NCBI RefSeq assembly: GCF_001701025.1 | Contig: NZ_CP016793.1 | Span: 2,046,001-2,110,000 of the forward strand | DNA: 64,000 bases | Direction: 5' to 3' | Source of the DNA: Lentzea guizhouensis | GTDB lineage: Bacteria; Actinomycetota; Actinomycetes; Mycobacteriales; Pseudonocardiaceae | In this document: positions 47,463-58,139 of the stretch, piece by piece | Layout: the number at the start of each line of letters is the position of its first letter | How positions within the stretch are numbered: the stretch's first letter is position 1 | Position numbers and translations under genes: made by a program | The notes under the pieces: generated by a model | What the model was told of the DNA's origin: nothing | Databases searched by the model: none | The model's input: the letters and a program-made list of their open reading frames with translations, nothing else

Positions 47463-49235
47463 TCAGCCCTCGACCGCCTCGGCGGCCTCCATCCACGCCG
47501 CCTCGACGTCGGACTCCTCGGCCAGCACGGACTTGAGCTCGGCGTCGAGCTTCAGCAGGCGGTCCGGGTCGGTGGCCGCCTCGGCCAGCGCCGCGTGCAG
47601 CTCGGCCTCCTTCTTGTGCAGCTGCTCCAGCCGCCGTTCCAGCCGGGCCAGCTCCTTGCGGGCGGCGCGCTGGTCGGCGGCGTTGGAGGGAGCCTTCTGA
47701 GTGGCCGGACCGGAGCCCGCGGTCTCCCTGTCGCGCAACGAGTCCCGGCGCTTGAGGTACTCCTCGATGCCGCCGGGCAGGTCGGTCAGGCCGCCGTCAC
47801 CGAACAGCGCAACGACCTTGTCGCACACGCGCTCGACGAGGTACCGGTCGTGCGAGATCACGATCAGCGTGCCCGGCCAGGAGTCGAGCAGGTCCTCCAG
47901 CTGCTGCAACGTGTCGATGTCCAGATCGTTCGTGGGCTCGTCGAGCAGCAGCACGTTCGGCTCGGCCATCAGCAGCCGACACAGCTGCAGCCGCCGCCGT
48001 TCGCCACCGGACAGGTCGGACACCGGCGTCCACTGCTTCTGCGACGAGAACCCGAACCGCTCGCCCAGCTGCGAGGCGGACATCTCGTACTTGCCGAGCA
48101 CGACCCGGCGCGCGACCTCCTCGATCGCCTCCAGCACGCGCATCGAGCCGTCGAGGTCGAGCAACTCCTGCGAGAGGTGCGCGATCTTCACCGTCTGGCC
48201 CTGGATCCGCTTGCCCGTCTCGGGTTCGCGCTCACCGGCCAGCAGCCGCAGCAACGTCGTCTTGCCGGAACCGTTGACGCCGACGAGGCCGACCCGTTCG
48301 CCCGGCCCGATCCGCCAGGTCAGGTCGCGCACGAGCACCCGGTCCGGAATGGACAGTGTCACGTCCTCCAGCTCGATCACCGTGCGGCCCAGGCGCTTCT
48401 TGGCGAACGCGAGCAGCTCGACGTTGTCCCGCAGCGGCGGCACGTCCGCGATCAGCGCCTCGGCCGCCTCGATCCGGTAGCGCGGCTTGGAGGTCCGCGC
48501 GGGCGCACCCCGGCGCAGCCACGCGAGCTCCTTGCGGGCCAGGTTCTGCCGCTTCTCCTCCAGCACGTCCGCGAGCCGGGTCCGCTCGGCGCGGGCGTAG
48601 ATCCAGTCGGCGTAGCCGCCCTCGTACTGCTCGACCTTGCCCTGCACGACCTCCCAGGTGCGGTTGCAGACCGTGTCGAGGAACCACCGGTCGTGGGTCA
48701 CGACGACGAGCGCGCACTTGCGGGCCAGCAGGTGCTCGGCCAGCCAGCGCACACCCTCGACGTCGAGGTGGTTCGTCGGCTCGTCCAGCACGAGCAGCTC
48801 GAGGTCCTGGATCAACGCGGCCGCGAGCGCGACCCGACGCCGTTCGCCACCGGACATCGTGGAGACCACGGAGTCCAGGCCCAGCGCCGTGATCCCGAGT
48901 CCGTCCAAGATGGACCGGACTCGGGCGTCGGCCGCCCACTCGTGCTCCGCGTCGAAGCCCAGCGGGTCGATCACCGCGTTGCGCACGGTCGACCCGACCG
49001 GCAGCTCGGTGCGCTGCGTCACGACCGCCATCCGCAGGTCCCGCGACCGCGACACCCGGCCGTCGTCGGCGGGCTCCACCCCGGCCAGCACCTCGAGCAG
49101 CGTCGTCTTGCCGCCGCCGTTCAGCCCGACGACACCGATCCGGTCGCCCTCGCTGACGCCGAGCGACACGCCGTCGAGCAGCGGCCGGACGCCGAACGAC
49201 TTCGACACGGACTCCAGGTTGACCAGGTTGGCCAT
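47463..49235 (-). CDS. ABC-F ATPase (Uup-like)
   Basis: 590-residue soluble protein with two ABC domains and no membrane part. First Walker A GLNGGGKTT, signature MSGGERRRVAL, Walker B LLVLDEPTNHLD; second Walker A GVNGSGKTT, signature LSGGERRRLQL, Walker B VLLLDEPTNDLD. A linker of charged helix (RTRLADVLEEKRQNLARKEL) joins them, and the C terminus is a coiled coil (KELARLERRLEQLHKKEAEL) as in Uup. ABC-F proteins act on the ribosome or on DNA branch structures. It lies next to ispE as in many actinobacteria, here separated by the TROVE gene. Confidence 0.92.
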   Translation of the reverse strand: MANLVNLESVSKSFGVRPLLDGVSLGVSEGDRIGVVGLNGGGKTTLLEVLAGVEPADDGRVSRSRDLRMAVVTQRTELPVGSTVRNAVIDPLGFDAEHEWAADARVRSILDGLGITALGLDSVVSTMSGGERRRVALAAALIQDLELLVLDEPTNHLDVEGVRWLAEHLLARKCALVVVTHDRWFLDTVCNRTWEVVQGKVEQYEGGYADWIYARAERTRLADVLEEKRQNLARKELAWLRRGAPARTSKPRYRIEAAEALIADVPPLRDNVELLAFAKKRLGRTVIELEDVTLSIPDRVLVRDLTWRIGPGERVGLVGVNGSGKTTLLRLLAGEREPETGKRIQGQTVKIAHLSQELLDLDGSMRVLEAIEEVARRVVLGKYEMSASQLGERFGFSSQKQWTPVSDLSGGERRRLQLCRLLMAEPNVLLLDEPTNDLDIDTLQQLEDLLDSWPGTLIVISHDRYLVERVCDKVVALFGDGGLTDLPGGIEEYLKRRDSLRDRETAGSGPATQKAPSNAADQRAARKELARLERRLEQLHKKEAELHAALAEAATDPDRLLKLDAELKSVLAEESDVEAAWMEAAEAVEG

Positions 49236-49277
49236 CAAAACCTCACGACTAGTAAGAAACTGCCCGGTGAAGGCTAC

Positions 49278-50264
49278 CTACCAGGGCCAAAGCTCCTGCT
49301 CCCCAGCCTCGAACAGACCCAGCGCCCGCTGGCAGCCGGCCTTGGTGCCGTCGTGGCGGTACCGGTACCTCGACACCGAGGCCCACTCCGCGTCCCGGTC
49401 GTCCAGGTCCCAGACGTGCAGTGGCACGTTCCGCGGCACGGACCGGCTCAGCGAGCGGTCGAGCTGCTGGGACTCGGTGATGACGACGACGCGGTCGTGG
49501 CGGCGGTACCGGGTGCGGACGACCTTCAGCAGGGCCCGCTCGCGCTCGGGGGCGACGCCGTGCCGCCGGAACCGCACGGCCTCCGCCCGCTCGCACCTGC
49601 CCAGCACCGTCTCGACGATCCCCTCGGCCCCGTACCGCTCGACCGCCGTCAGGTCGGCCAGCAGCAGCGTGTGGCCGGAAATCCGCGGTGGCGGCGCCGC
49701 CGGTGGCGGGAGCGAGGGCCGGCACTCCTCGGCGTGGCGGTCGTAGCGGCGGTCGATGATCGACCGGAACAGCGCGGACTGGCGTTCGTCGACCGGTTTC
49801 GGGTGCACGAGGTTCAGGACGTCGCCGAACCGGAGGCTGATGAAGGTGAGGTCGTCCTCGATCACGGACTGTTCGGTGTAGAGGCGGCGGACGGCGTCGC
49901 CGATACCGCGCTTCACCGGCTTGGGCACAGCGCGTCCGTGTTTGTAGTGCCAGTAGTTCAGCAGCCAGGTGGGGTCGTTCGGCTCCGCGAGCACGGAGTC
50001 GACCACCTGGCGGGACATGCCGTGCAGGCCGGCGGCCAGGCGGGCCGCGACGAACTCGGCGGCACCCGCGTGCGCGGTGTAGGCGAGGCCGACGTCGTGG
50101 CGGGCCCAGCGCAGCAGCGCGGCGGTCCAGCCGGGGTCCTCGACGGTGCTGCGGCGGACCAGGCCCGCGTAGTGGTCGAGGCGATCGGGGTGGAGGTTCG
50201 GGTGGTTCCCGACCAGGTCGGAGACGACCATCCGGAACAGGTCGCGGCGCAGCTGTCTGCCCAC
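49278..50264 (-). CDS. TROVE-domain (Ro60/Rsr-like) protein, truncated or divergent
   Basis: 328 residues. The N-terminal 150 residues carry TROVE signatures of Ro60/telomerase/vault proteins: LRRDLFRMVVSDLVGNHPN, LVRRSTVEDPGWTAALLRWA, EFVAARLAAGLHGMSRQVVD and PKPVKRGIGDAVRRLYTEQ. The usual vWA domain with an intact DxSxS metal site is absent; a degenerate remnant (GHTLLLADLTAVERYG) follows. Full bacterial Rsr proteins are about 500 residues. Ro60 binds Y RNAs and misfolded RNAs and works with PNPase in bacteria. GGGGGAGG seven bases before GTG 50264 sets the start; GTG 50297 is less likely. Confidence 0.72.
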   Translation of the reverse strand: MGRQLRRDLFRMVVSDLVGNHPNLHPDRLDHYAGLVRRSTVEDPGWTAALLRWARHDVGLAYTAHAGAAEFVAARLAAGLHGMSRQVVDSVLAEPNDPTWLLNYWHYKHGRAVPKPVKRGIGDAVRRLYTEQSVIEDDLTFISLRFGDVLNLVHPKPVDERQSALFRSIIDRRYDRHAEECRPSLPPPAAPPPRISGHTLLLADLTAVERYGAEGIVETVLGRCERAEAVRFRRHGVAPERERALLKVVRTRYRRHDRVVVITESQQLDRSLSRSVPRNVPLHVWDLDDRDAEWASVSRYRYRHDGTKAGCQRALGLFEAGEQELWPW

Positions 50265-50292
50265 CTGGTCGCCTCCCCCGGCACGTGCGGGA

Positions 50293-50363
50293 GCCACGCG
50301 TGCCCCGAGAACTCGAGATCGCCCCCGTTTGGAACGGGCGCTTCACACCGGGGCACGCGTGGC
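50293..50363 (-). other. Nested inverted repeat beside the TROVE gene: structured RNA or ispE terminator
   Basis: Arms GCCACGCGTGCCCCG (50293-50307) and CGGGGCACGCGTGGC (50349-50363) form 15 perfect base pairs, extendable to 18 with one mismatch. The 41 bases between contain an inner hairpin CCCGTT-TGG-AACGGG. The shape, a long stem closing an internal loop plus hairpin, is that of Y RNAs, which are typically encoded next to Ro60-type genes. I could not identify a Ro-binding consensus, so a terminator for ispE remains possible. Confidence 0.45.
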
Positions 50364-50374
50364 GCCACCGAATT

Positions 50375-51340
50375 CTAGGCGTGGACCTCGGGCGGCGTCG
50401 GCTTCGGCTCTTCGGTCGCGATGACACGCGCACCGGGCACCGGGCCCTGTGCCACGCGCACGGTGCGACACACACCCGCACCTGCGAGCTCTGCCGCGAC
50501 GCGCACGGCCGTGTCGTTGTCCTCGCACAAGAACGCCGTCGTGGGACCGGAACCGGACACGATGCCGGCCAGCGCGCCCGCGTCGACACCCGCGCGCAAC
50601 GTGCGGCGCAGGTTCGGGCGCAGTGACACGGCGGCGGCCTGCAGGTCGTTGCCCAGCAGCAACGCGAGCTGGCGGGGGTCGCCGGAGGACAGGCCCTCCA
50701 GGACCGCCTCGACCTGGCCGACGCGGGGCGGGTCTCCGTCGGTGCGCAGGCGGTCGAGCTCGTCGAACACGTCCGGGGTGGACAGTCCACGCCGGTCGAA
50801 CGCCAGCACCCAGTGGAACTGGTGCCGCGCCAGCACCGGCACGATCCGCTCACCGCGGCCGGTGCCGAGCGCGGTGCCGCCGTAGAGGCAGAACGGGACG
50901 TCGGCGCCGAGCTTGCCGGCCAGCTCGGCCAGCTCGTCACGGCTGATCTCCAGCCGCCACAGGGAGGCCAGGCCGACCAGGGTGGCCGCGGCGTCGGCGC
51001 TGCCGCCCGCCATGCCGCCGGCGACCGGGATCGCCTTGCGGATGACCACGCGGACCTTGGGGTCGTCCGGGTCCTTGCCGACGTGCGCGGCCAGCAGGCG
51101 CACGGCACGCCAGGCTAGGTTGGAGGCACCGGTGGGCACCTGGTCGGCGCCCTCGCCGTGGACCTCGACACCGGGCTCGTCGGCGACGGCGACGGTGACC
51201 TCGTCGGCCAGCGAGAGCGCCTGGAAGATGGTCACCAGGTCGTGGTATCCGTCCGGTCGCACGTCGCCGACGGCCAGGTGCAGGTTGACCTTGGCCGGGA
51301 CGCGGACCGTGACCGGGGGTGGGACGACTGCGAGCACCAC
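50375..51340 (-). CDS. ispE: 4-diphosphocytidyl-2-C-methyl-D-erythritol kinase
   Basis: 321-residue GHMP kinase of the MEP isoprenoid pathway. Substrate-binding [23 protein letters not shown] at the start, the ATP loop [20 protein letters not shown], and the C-terminal [13 protein letters not shown] motif are complete. In M. tuberculosis ispE lies next to ksgA; here the metNIQ importer is inserted between them. Start GTG 51340 (a second GTG follows immediately). Confidence 0.96.
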   Translation of the reverse strand: MVLAVVPPPVTVRVPAKVNLHLAVGDVRPDGYHDLVTIFQALSLADEVTVAVADEPGVEVHGEGADQVPTGASNLAWRAVRLLAAHVGKDPDDPKVRVVIRKAIPVAGGMAGGSADAAATLVGLASLWRLEISRDELAELAGKLGADVPFCLYGGTALGTGRGERIVPVLARHQFHWVLAFDRRGLSTPDVFDELDRLRTDGDPPRVGQVEAVLEGLSSGDPRQLALLLGNDLQAAAVSLRPNLRRTLRAGVDAGALAGIVSGSGPTTAFLCEDNDTAVRVAAELAGAGVCRTVRVAQGPVPGARVIATEEPKPTPPEVHA

Positions 51341-51385
51341 GTCAGCCTACGGGCGATCGGCGCCCGCGGACTCCTCCCCCGGTCA

Positions 51386-51403
51386 CCGGTGATCTCACAC
51401 CGG
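51386..51403 (-). terminator. Hairpin at the metQ stop
   Basis: Perfect 6-bp arms CCGGTG/CACCGG with a 6-base loop, overlapping the metQ stop codon, at the end of the metNIQ operon. No U tract. Confidence 0.35.
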
Positions 51404-52195
51404 GATGACGGAACCGTTGAAGGTCTGCTTGATGTAGTCCTTGACCTGCTGCGACGCCAGCAGCTCCGCCAGGTCCCTGATGCGCTTGTCGTCCTTGAGC
51501 TCACTGCGGGTGACCAGGCCGTTGGCGTTGGGGTTGCCCTCGGCCTTCTCCAGCACGAGCGCGTCGGTGGCCGGCTTGAGCTGCGCGTCGATGGCGTAGT
51601 TGCCGTTGATCACCGAGGCGTCGGTGTCGTCCAGCGCACGCGGCAGCTGAGCGGCCTCCAGCGGCACGAACTGCAGGTTCTTCGGGTTCTCCGCGATGTC
51701 GCGCACGGTCGGCTGGTCGACGGCCTTGAGCTTGATCAGGCCGTTGGCCTCCAGCAGCTTCAGGCCGCGGGCCTCGTTGGTGGCGTCGTTGGCGACGGCG
51801 ACCTTGGCGTTCTGCGGCAGCTCGTCGATCTTCTTGACCTTCTTGGAGTACAGGCCCAGCGGCTCGACGTGGACGCCCTCGACCCACTCGACCTTCGCGC
51901 CGCTCTCCTTCGTGAACGTCGCCAGGTACGGGACGGTCTGGAAGTAGTTGGCGTCGAGCGAGCCGTCGACCAGCGCGGTGTTGGGCTGGACGTAGTCGGT
52001 GAACTCGACGACCTCGACCTTCAGGCCCTTGGACGACGCGAGGTTGTCGGCGACGTACTTCAGGATCTGCGCGTGCGGGACCGGCGAGACGCCGACCTTC
52101 AGCGTGTCGGAAGCGGACGAACCGCCGGACGAGCAGGCGGACAGAGCGGTCAAACCGGTCAAAGCGGCAGCGATGAGGGCAGCACGAATACGCAT
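51395..52195 (-). CDS. metQ: Methionine-binding lipoprotein MetQ (NlpA family)
   Basis: 266 residues. Lipoprotein signal with lipobox LSAC (Cys21), then the NlpA fold: LKVGVSPVPHAQILKYVADN, VVEFTDYVQPNTALVDGSLDAN, NYFQTVPYL and VINGNYAIDA. It captures methionine (including D-Met in some species) outside the membrane for MetNI. Last gene of metN-metI-metQ, 27 bases after metI; a SAM-clan riboswitch precedes the operon. Confidence 0.94.
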   Translation of the reverse strand: MRIRAALIAAALTGLTALSACSSGGSSASDTLKVGVSPVPHAQILKYVADNLASSKGLKVEVVEFTDYVQPNTALVDGSLDANYFQTVPYLATFTKESGAKVEWVEGVHVEPLGLYSKKVKKIDELPQNAKVAVANDATNEARGLKLLEANGLIKLKAVDQPTVRDIAENPKNLQFVPLEAAQLPRALDDTDASVINGNYAIDAQLKPATDALVLEKAEGNPNANGLVTRSELKDDKRIRDLAELLASQQVKDYIKQTFNGSVIPV

Positions 52196-52222
52196 GACGT
52201 TCCTTTTGAGAATTGCGACGGG

Positions 52223-52906
52223 TCAGACGGAGGCGTGCCGGCGTCGGTCGGACGCACGAGCGGCACGGGTGAAACCGAACTGGATCACGGTCGTGAGCAC
52301 GGCGAGCCAGGCCACGGTGCTCCACAGGATCCGGTCGTTGAAGCGCTGGTAGCCCTCGCGGATGGCCAGGTCACCGAGGCCACCGCCGCCGATCACGCCC
52401 GCCATGGCCGAGTAGCCGATCAACGCGATGACGGTGACGCCGATGGCGTTGATGAGCGCCGGCAACGACTCGCGGATCAGCACGCTGCGCACGATCCTCA
52501 GCGTCGAGGCGCCGGTCGTGATCGCGGCCTCGACCACGGTCACGTGCACCTCGGACAGGATGTTCTGCACGAGCCGCCCGACGAACGGGATCGCTCCCAC
52601 CGCCAGCGGCACGATGACCGCGGTGCTGCCGATGGACCCGCCGACGATCAGGCGGGTCACCGAGGTGAGGGCGACGAGCAGCACGATGAACGGCATCGAG
52701 CGGCCCAGGTCGGTGACGAAGCTCAGGACGCGGTGCACGGCGGCGTTCGGCCGCAGCCCGCCCTTGGCGGTGAGCTGCAGCCAGACTCCGACCGGAATTC
52801 CCAGAACAGTGGCGATCACGGTGGAGACGCCGACCATGTACAGCGTCTCCCCGGTGGCCTCGACGAGGTAGCTCACCACGTCGGACCAGGGTGTTGCAGA
52901 CCTCAC
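52223..52906 (-). CDS. metI: Methionine ABC importer permease MetI
   Basis: 227 residues with five membrane helices in the binding-protein-dependent transport domain. The ATPase-coupling loop is EAAITTGASTLRIVRSVLIRES. The segment FVTDLGRSMPFIVLLVALTS and the C-terminal GGGGLGDLAIREGYQRFN are MetI signatures. The start overlaps the metN stop by four bases, so assembly of MetN2I2 is translationally coupled. Confidence 0.94.
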   Translation of the reverse strand: MRSATPWSDVVSYLVEATGETLYMVGVSTVIATVLGIPVGVWLQLTAKGGLRPNAAVHRVLSFVTDLGRSMPFIVLLVALTSVTRLIVGGSIGSTAVIVPLAVGAIPFVGRLVQNILSEVHVTVVEAAITTGASTLRIVRSVLIRESLPALINAIGVTVIALIGYSAMAGVIGGGGLGDLAIREGYQRFNDRILWSTVAWLAVLTTVIQFGFTRAARASDRRRHASV

Positions 52907-53901
52907 GCAGCTACTCCCTGCGGCCCCTTCAGGGACCTCTGAACCGCGCCGCCGGCCTCACTGATCCACTCGAGCGCCGAGTCGGACCGCTCGCCGTTCA
53001 GGCCGAGCCGGAACCGGGCCACCGGCGTCTCGCCGAGGCGGGTCAGCCCGCCACCGACGATGTTCAGCTCGACGCCGAACCGGTTGGCGACCTCGGGCAG
53101 CAGCGCGCCGACCGCGGCGAACCCGACGAGCACGACGTCCGCGACGCGGTCGTAGGCGCTCTCGTTGATCGGGTTCAGGTCGACGGCGGGCAGCAGCGCG
53201 GAGCTCGTGCGGCTGGCGGCGTTGTTGACGAGGTCGAGCACCTTGCCGTGCTCGACCACCCGGCCCTGCTCCAGCACCGCGACGTCATCGCAGATCTTGC
53301 GGACCACGCCCATGTCGTGCGTGACGACGAGCACGGTCACACCCAGCTCAGCGCGCGCACGGTCGAGCACCGTCAGCACGGACCCGGTGGTCTCCGGGTC
53401 GAGCGCACTGGTGGGCTCGTCGGCGAGCAGGACGGACGGGTTGGCGGCGAGCGCGCGCGCCACGGCAATGCGCTGGCGCTGCCCGCCGGACAGCTGATCG
53501 GGGTAGGAGCCGGCCTTGTCGGTGAGCCCGACGAGGTCCAGCAGCTCACCCACGCGGCTGCGCCGCTGCGGCCCCGGCACGCCGGCGCTCTCCAGCGGCA
53601 GCGCGATGTTGCCCGCCGCGGTGCGCTGCCGCAGCAGCGAGTCCCCCTGCGGCACAACGCCGATCTGCCGGCGAGCAGCCCGCAGCGCGGACCCGTCGAG
53701 CGCGGTGATGTCCGTGCCGTCGACGCGGATCGCACCCGAGTCGGGGCGCTCCAGCAGCGCGACACAGCGAGCCAGCGTCGACTTGCCGGCCCCGCTCGGG
53801 CCGACGACGCCGAGCACGGTGCCGGCCTGGACGTCGAGGGTGACGCCGTTCAGCGCGTTGACACCCTGAAAGGACTTGGTGAGGTTCTCGACAGTGATCA
53901 C
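52903..53901 (-). CDS. metN: Methionine ABC importer ATPase MetN
   Basis: 332 residues. Walker A GPSGAGKST, signature [15 protein letters not shown], Walker B VLLADEPTSALDPET. The C-terminal NIL regulatory domain (about 250-320; INIVGG-type strands such as GVELNIVGGGLTRLGETPV) binds methionine and closes the transporter when the amino acid is plentiful. First gene of the operon, about 230 bases downstream of the riboswitch aptamer. Confidence 0.95.
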   Translation of the reverse strand: MITVENLTKSFQGVNALNGVTLDVQAGTVLGVVGPSGAGKSTLARCVALLERPDSGAIRVDGTDITALDGSALRAARRQIGVVPQGDSLLRQRTAAGNIALPLESAGVPGPQRRSRVGELLDLVGLTDKAGSYPDQLSGGQRQRIAVARALAANPSVLLADEPTSALDPETTGSVLTVLDRARAELGVTVLVVTHDMGVVRKICDDVAVLEQGRVVEHGKVLDLVNNAASRTSSALLPAVDLNPINESAYDRVADVVLVGFAAVGALLPEVANRFGVELNIVGGGLTRLGETPVARFRLGLNGERSDSALEWISEAGGAVQRSLKGPQGVAA

Positions 53902-53984
53902 TTCTGCTCCACGGCTGCACGCGACGGCACACGCTCCCGTTGTCCGGGGGTGCGCGGTCGAAGTTCTTGCTCAGGTGTGCGCCA

Positions 53985-54007
53985 CTCGTTGGCCCAGAAG
54001 GGCCGAG
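53985..54007 (-). promoter_or_regulatory. Hairpin in the metN leader (possible expression platform)
   Basis: Stem GGCCC/GGGCC with a 4-base loop and an outer CTCG/CGAG extension, between the SAM aptamer and the metN start. It may act as a terminator or as a switch element controlled by the aptamer; no U tract is present. Confidence 0.45.
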
Positions 54008-54131
54008 CGCGCGTCAAAGGACTTTGAGAAGGCGCCTTAGACGAGGTGGCGACGACATGCAGAAGTGGTGCGACGGCACTGGTCGACGACTCGCCGGCGC
54101 GTCAGCATTCGCGAAGTACCCACGTGATCCT

Positions 54132-54219
54132 CCATCGGTCCTGGCGTTAGCACCTGCCCGCATCCAGCGGGTGGTTGCTGCGACGTCGTAGAGCCAGGTC
54201 TCTCAGTCGCTCCGGATGG
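54132..54219 (-). promoter_or_regulatory. SAM-clan riboswitch upstream of metNIQ
   Basis: On the minus strand the core reads CTGGCTC, then GCAACC (complement of 54173-54178), a 5-bp helix CCCGC/GCGGG (54157-54171), AGGTGCTAA (complement of 54147-54155) and GCCAG pairing back to CTGGC. The ends CCATcCGG and CCGATGG close a P1 helix. GCAACC and AGGTGC(C/T)AA are the conserved ligand-site sequences of S-box-type aptamers. Sitting directly upstream of a methionine importer, it should turn metNIQ off when S-adenosylmethionine is high. SAM-I versus SAM-I/IV type is undecided. Confidence 0.72.
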
Positions 54220-54310
54220 CAGTTAGCAGTCAACCGGACGGACGTTCGGTTGCGCAAGCCAGATTCCGATTCGTTCGACAGATCACACTGTTGGCCGAAG
54301 GATCGCCGGA

Positions 54311-55138
54311 TCAGACCTCGGCGATCCGGACAAAGTCGATCACGCTCAGCTGCTCGGCCCTGACCTGGGGATCAATGCCCGCTTTGCCGAGGAGCTCGTC
54401 GACGTCCGGCAGGTAGCTCTTGAGGGCGGCCCTGAGGGTTTTGCGGCGTTGCGCGAAGGCCGTGTCAACGATCTTGAACAGCTTGGCCTTGTCCACAGTG
54501 GACAACGGCTTTTCGTGGCGCTGGAAGGCAACCAGCCCGGAGTCGACGTTGGGCGCGGGCCAGAAGACGTTCCGCCCGACCGGCCCGGCCTTGCGCGCGT
54601 CGGCGTACCAGGCGAGCTTCACGCTGGGCACCCCGTAGATCTTGCTGCCGGGCTTGGCCGCCATCCGGTCCGCCACCTCCGCCTGGACCATCACAAGCCC
54701 CTTCCGCAGGCTCGGCAGCTCGTGCAGGAGGTGCAGGACCACGGGCACCGCGACGTTGTACGGCAGGTTGGCGACGATCGCGGTGGGTTGCACCGGCAGG
54801 TCTTCTTGGGTGACTTTCATGGCGTCCTTGAGGACGACGTGGAGCTTGCCGGCGTTCTCCGGGTCGTGCTCCCGGACCGTCTGCGGGAGGCGGTGGGCGA
54901 GCGGCGGGTCGATCTCGACCGCCACCACCTGGTGGGCCGCGGGGAGGAGCGCGAGGGTCAGGCTGCCGAGGCCGGGGCCGACCTCGAGGACGACGTCGTC
55001 CTCGGTCAGGGAGGCGGCGGAGACGATCTTGCGGACCGTGTTGGGGTCGTGGACGAAGTTCTGGCCGAGCTTCTTGGTCGGGCGGATGCCGAGCTCTTCG
55101 GCTAGACGGCGGACTTCGGTCGGTCCCAGCAGGCTCAC
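54311..55138 (-). CDS. ksgA: 16S rRNA dimethyladenosine transferase KsgA/RsmA
   Basis: 275 residues. Rossmann methyltransferase that dimethylates two adjacent adenosines in the 3' hairpin of 16S rRNA. SAM site [16 protein letters not shown] and [15 protein letters not shown], catalytic loop [16 protein letters not shown], and the C-terminal [17 protein letters not shown] helix domain. The frame is open to 55243, but GTG 55138 ([17 protein letters not shown]) matches the family start. Located beside rpfB as in mycobacteria. Confidence 0.95.
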   Translation of the reverse strand: MSLLGPTEVRRLAEELGIRPTKKLGQNFVHDPNTVRKIVSAASLTEDDVVLEVGPGLGSLTLALLPAAHQVVAVEIDPPLAHRLPQTVREHDPENAGKLHVVLKDAMKVTQEDLPVQPTAIVANLPYNVAVPVVLHLLHELPSLRKGLVMVQAEVADRMAAKPGSKIYGVPSVKLAWYADARKAGPVGRNVFWPAPNVDSGLVAFQRHEKPLSTVDKAKLFKIVDTAFAQRRKTLRAALKSYLPDVDELLGKAGIDPQVRAEQLSVIDFVRIAEV

Positions 55139-55637
55139 CGGGGCATTCTCGCATTGGGGAGGGAGAGCGTCGTCGTGGCGGCCTGGGTGCGGGGCCGGGG
55201 TCCGTACCAGGTCGATCACCTTGGCACCGGGGTTGCGCGGCACTGGCCGAAACCGGTGCGTCCACCGCCGCCTTCGCGACGATAGCGATTGGGGTGTACC
55301 GCTGCCCGTCGCTGAAGGCTGAAAAGCCTCGCCTTCGGCTCGATGGGCCCGCCTGGGGCGTGGGCTTTCGTCTCGCTTCGCTCGATCACGGCGCAGGCGC
55401 CGTCGACCGCCAGCTCTGCAGTGGACCGACCCGGCTCGGCGTGACCCGACCCAGCCCAGCTCGGCATGATCGGCTCAGCGTGGCCCGCCCGGCAAAGCCC
55501 AAGCCAAGCCCAAAATAGAGCCGACAAGCGCGAAACCTCACCCGGCACCCACCGAACCCCCCGCCCCGGCAACCACAAGGGCCGCCCCGAACAACCCGGA
55601 GCGGCCCAAGCGGAAAGCGCGGTTCAAGGCGAGCGGT
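55139..55637. other. Intergenic interval between ksgA and rpfB
   Basis: No gene is supported. The left part contains imperfect short repeats of GCTCGGC(G/A)TGA type around 55430-55490; the right part holds the rpfB terminator hairpin listed separately. The ksgA promoter must lie in the left third, but I cannot place it. Confidence 0.6.
55579..55607 (-). terminator. Terminator of rpfB
   Basis: Arms GGGCCGC/GCGGCCC (7 bp) continue inward after one G-U position into CCG/CGG, about 30 bases after the rpfB stop; on the RNA strand UUGUGGUU follows. Confidence 0.7.
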
Positions 55638-57262
<1,625 letters not shown>

Positions 57263-57352
57263 CGACGTTGCGCAAACACCCCCGCCAATGTTGTGACCTC
57301 AGTCACCCCAGAGGGGTAGGAACCCTTTGCTCCGTTCGTCTTAGGACGCATC

Positions 57353-58129
57353 TCAGTAGTCGAGCCCGAACACTCGTTGAGCATTACGGGTGACTGCGGA
57401 GCAGAGTTCAGAAAGATCTTCGCCACGCAGGGTGGCCAAGCTCCGAACTGTGTAATTCACACAATAAGGTTCATTCGGCCGCCCCCGGAACGGATGCGGT
57501 GTCAGGAACGGCGCGTCCGTCTCAACCAGAAGCTGATCTTGCGGCACCAACCGGGCCGCCTCCTGCAATGCGCGCGCGTTCTTGAACGTCACCGGTCCCG
57601 CGAACGACAGCACGTACCCCGCGTCCACACAGCGGCGCGCGAAGCCGGCGTCACCGGAGAAGCAGTGGAAGACCACAGTGGACGGTGCGCCCTCTGCGTC
57701 GAGCACCTTCACGATGTCCTCGTGCGCGTCCCGGTCGTGGATCATCAACGGCTTGCCGACGCGCTTGGAAAGGTCGATGTGCCAACGGAAAGCCTCGTGC
57801 TGCGCGGCCGGCGGCGAGTAGTCCCAGTAGTAGTCGAGACCGGTCTCGCCGATCGCCACCACGCGGTCGAACCGGGCCAGCCGCTCCAGCTCCGCCTTCT
57901 CCTCGTCGCCGAAGGAGGACGTGCGCGTCGGGTGGACCGCCACCGCCGCGTAGACCCGCGAGTCCCATGTGGACGCTTCGGCGGCCCACTGCGCGGCCTT
58001 CAGGTCGTCCGCGACGGTCACCACGTGTGAGACGCCCGCGGCCTCGGCCCGGTCCAGCAGGACCGCGACGTCGGCCGCGTCGACCGCACCGCACGCGTCC
58101 AGGTGCGTGTGGGCGTCGACCACCGGCAC
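57353..58129 (-). CDS. tatD: TatD-family metal-dependent DNase
   Basis: 258-residue TIM-barrel hydrolase. Metal ligands are seen in VVDAHTHLD, GETGLDYYWD, IHDRDAHEDI, FHCFSGDAGF and ETDAPFLTPHP. TatD enzymes are 3'-5' exonucleases linked to oxidative damage repair. The start overlaps nothing: GTG 58129 is 11 bases after the metG stop (GTG 58123 is the alternative), while the frame upstream runs into metG. Conserved metG-tatD-rpfB order. Confidence 0.94.
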   Translation of the reverse strand: MPVVDAHTHLDACGAVDAADVAVLLDRAEAAGVSHVVTVADDLKAAQWAAEASTWDSRVYAAVAVHPTRTSSFGDEEKAELERLARFDRVVAIGETGLDYYWDYSPPAAQHEAFRWHIDLSKRVGKPLMIHDRDAHEDIVKVLDAEGAPSTVVFHCFSGDAGFARRCVDAGYVLSFAGPVTFKNARALQEAARLVPQDQLLVETDAPFLTPHPFRGRPNEPYCVNYTVRSLATLRGEDLSELCSAVTRNAQRVFGLDY

Positions 58130-58139
58130 CGGAAGGGGT

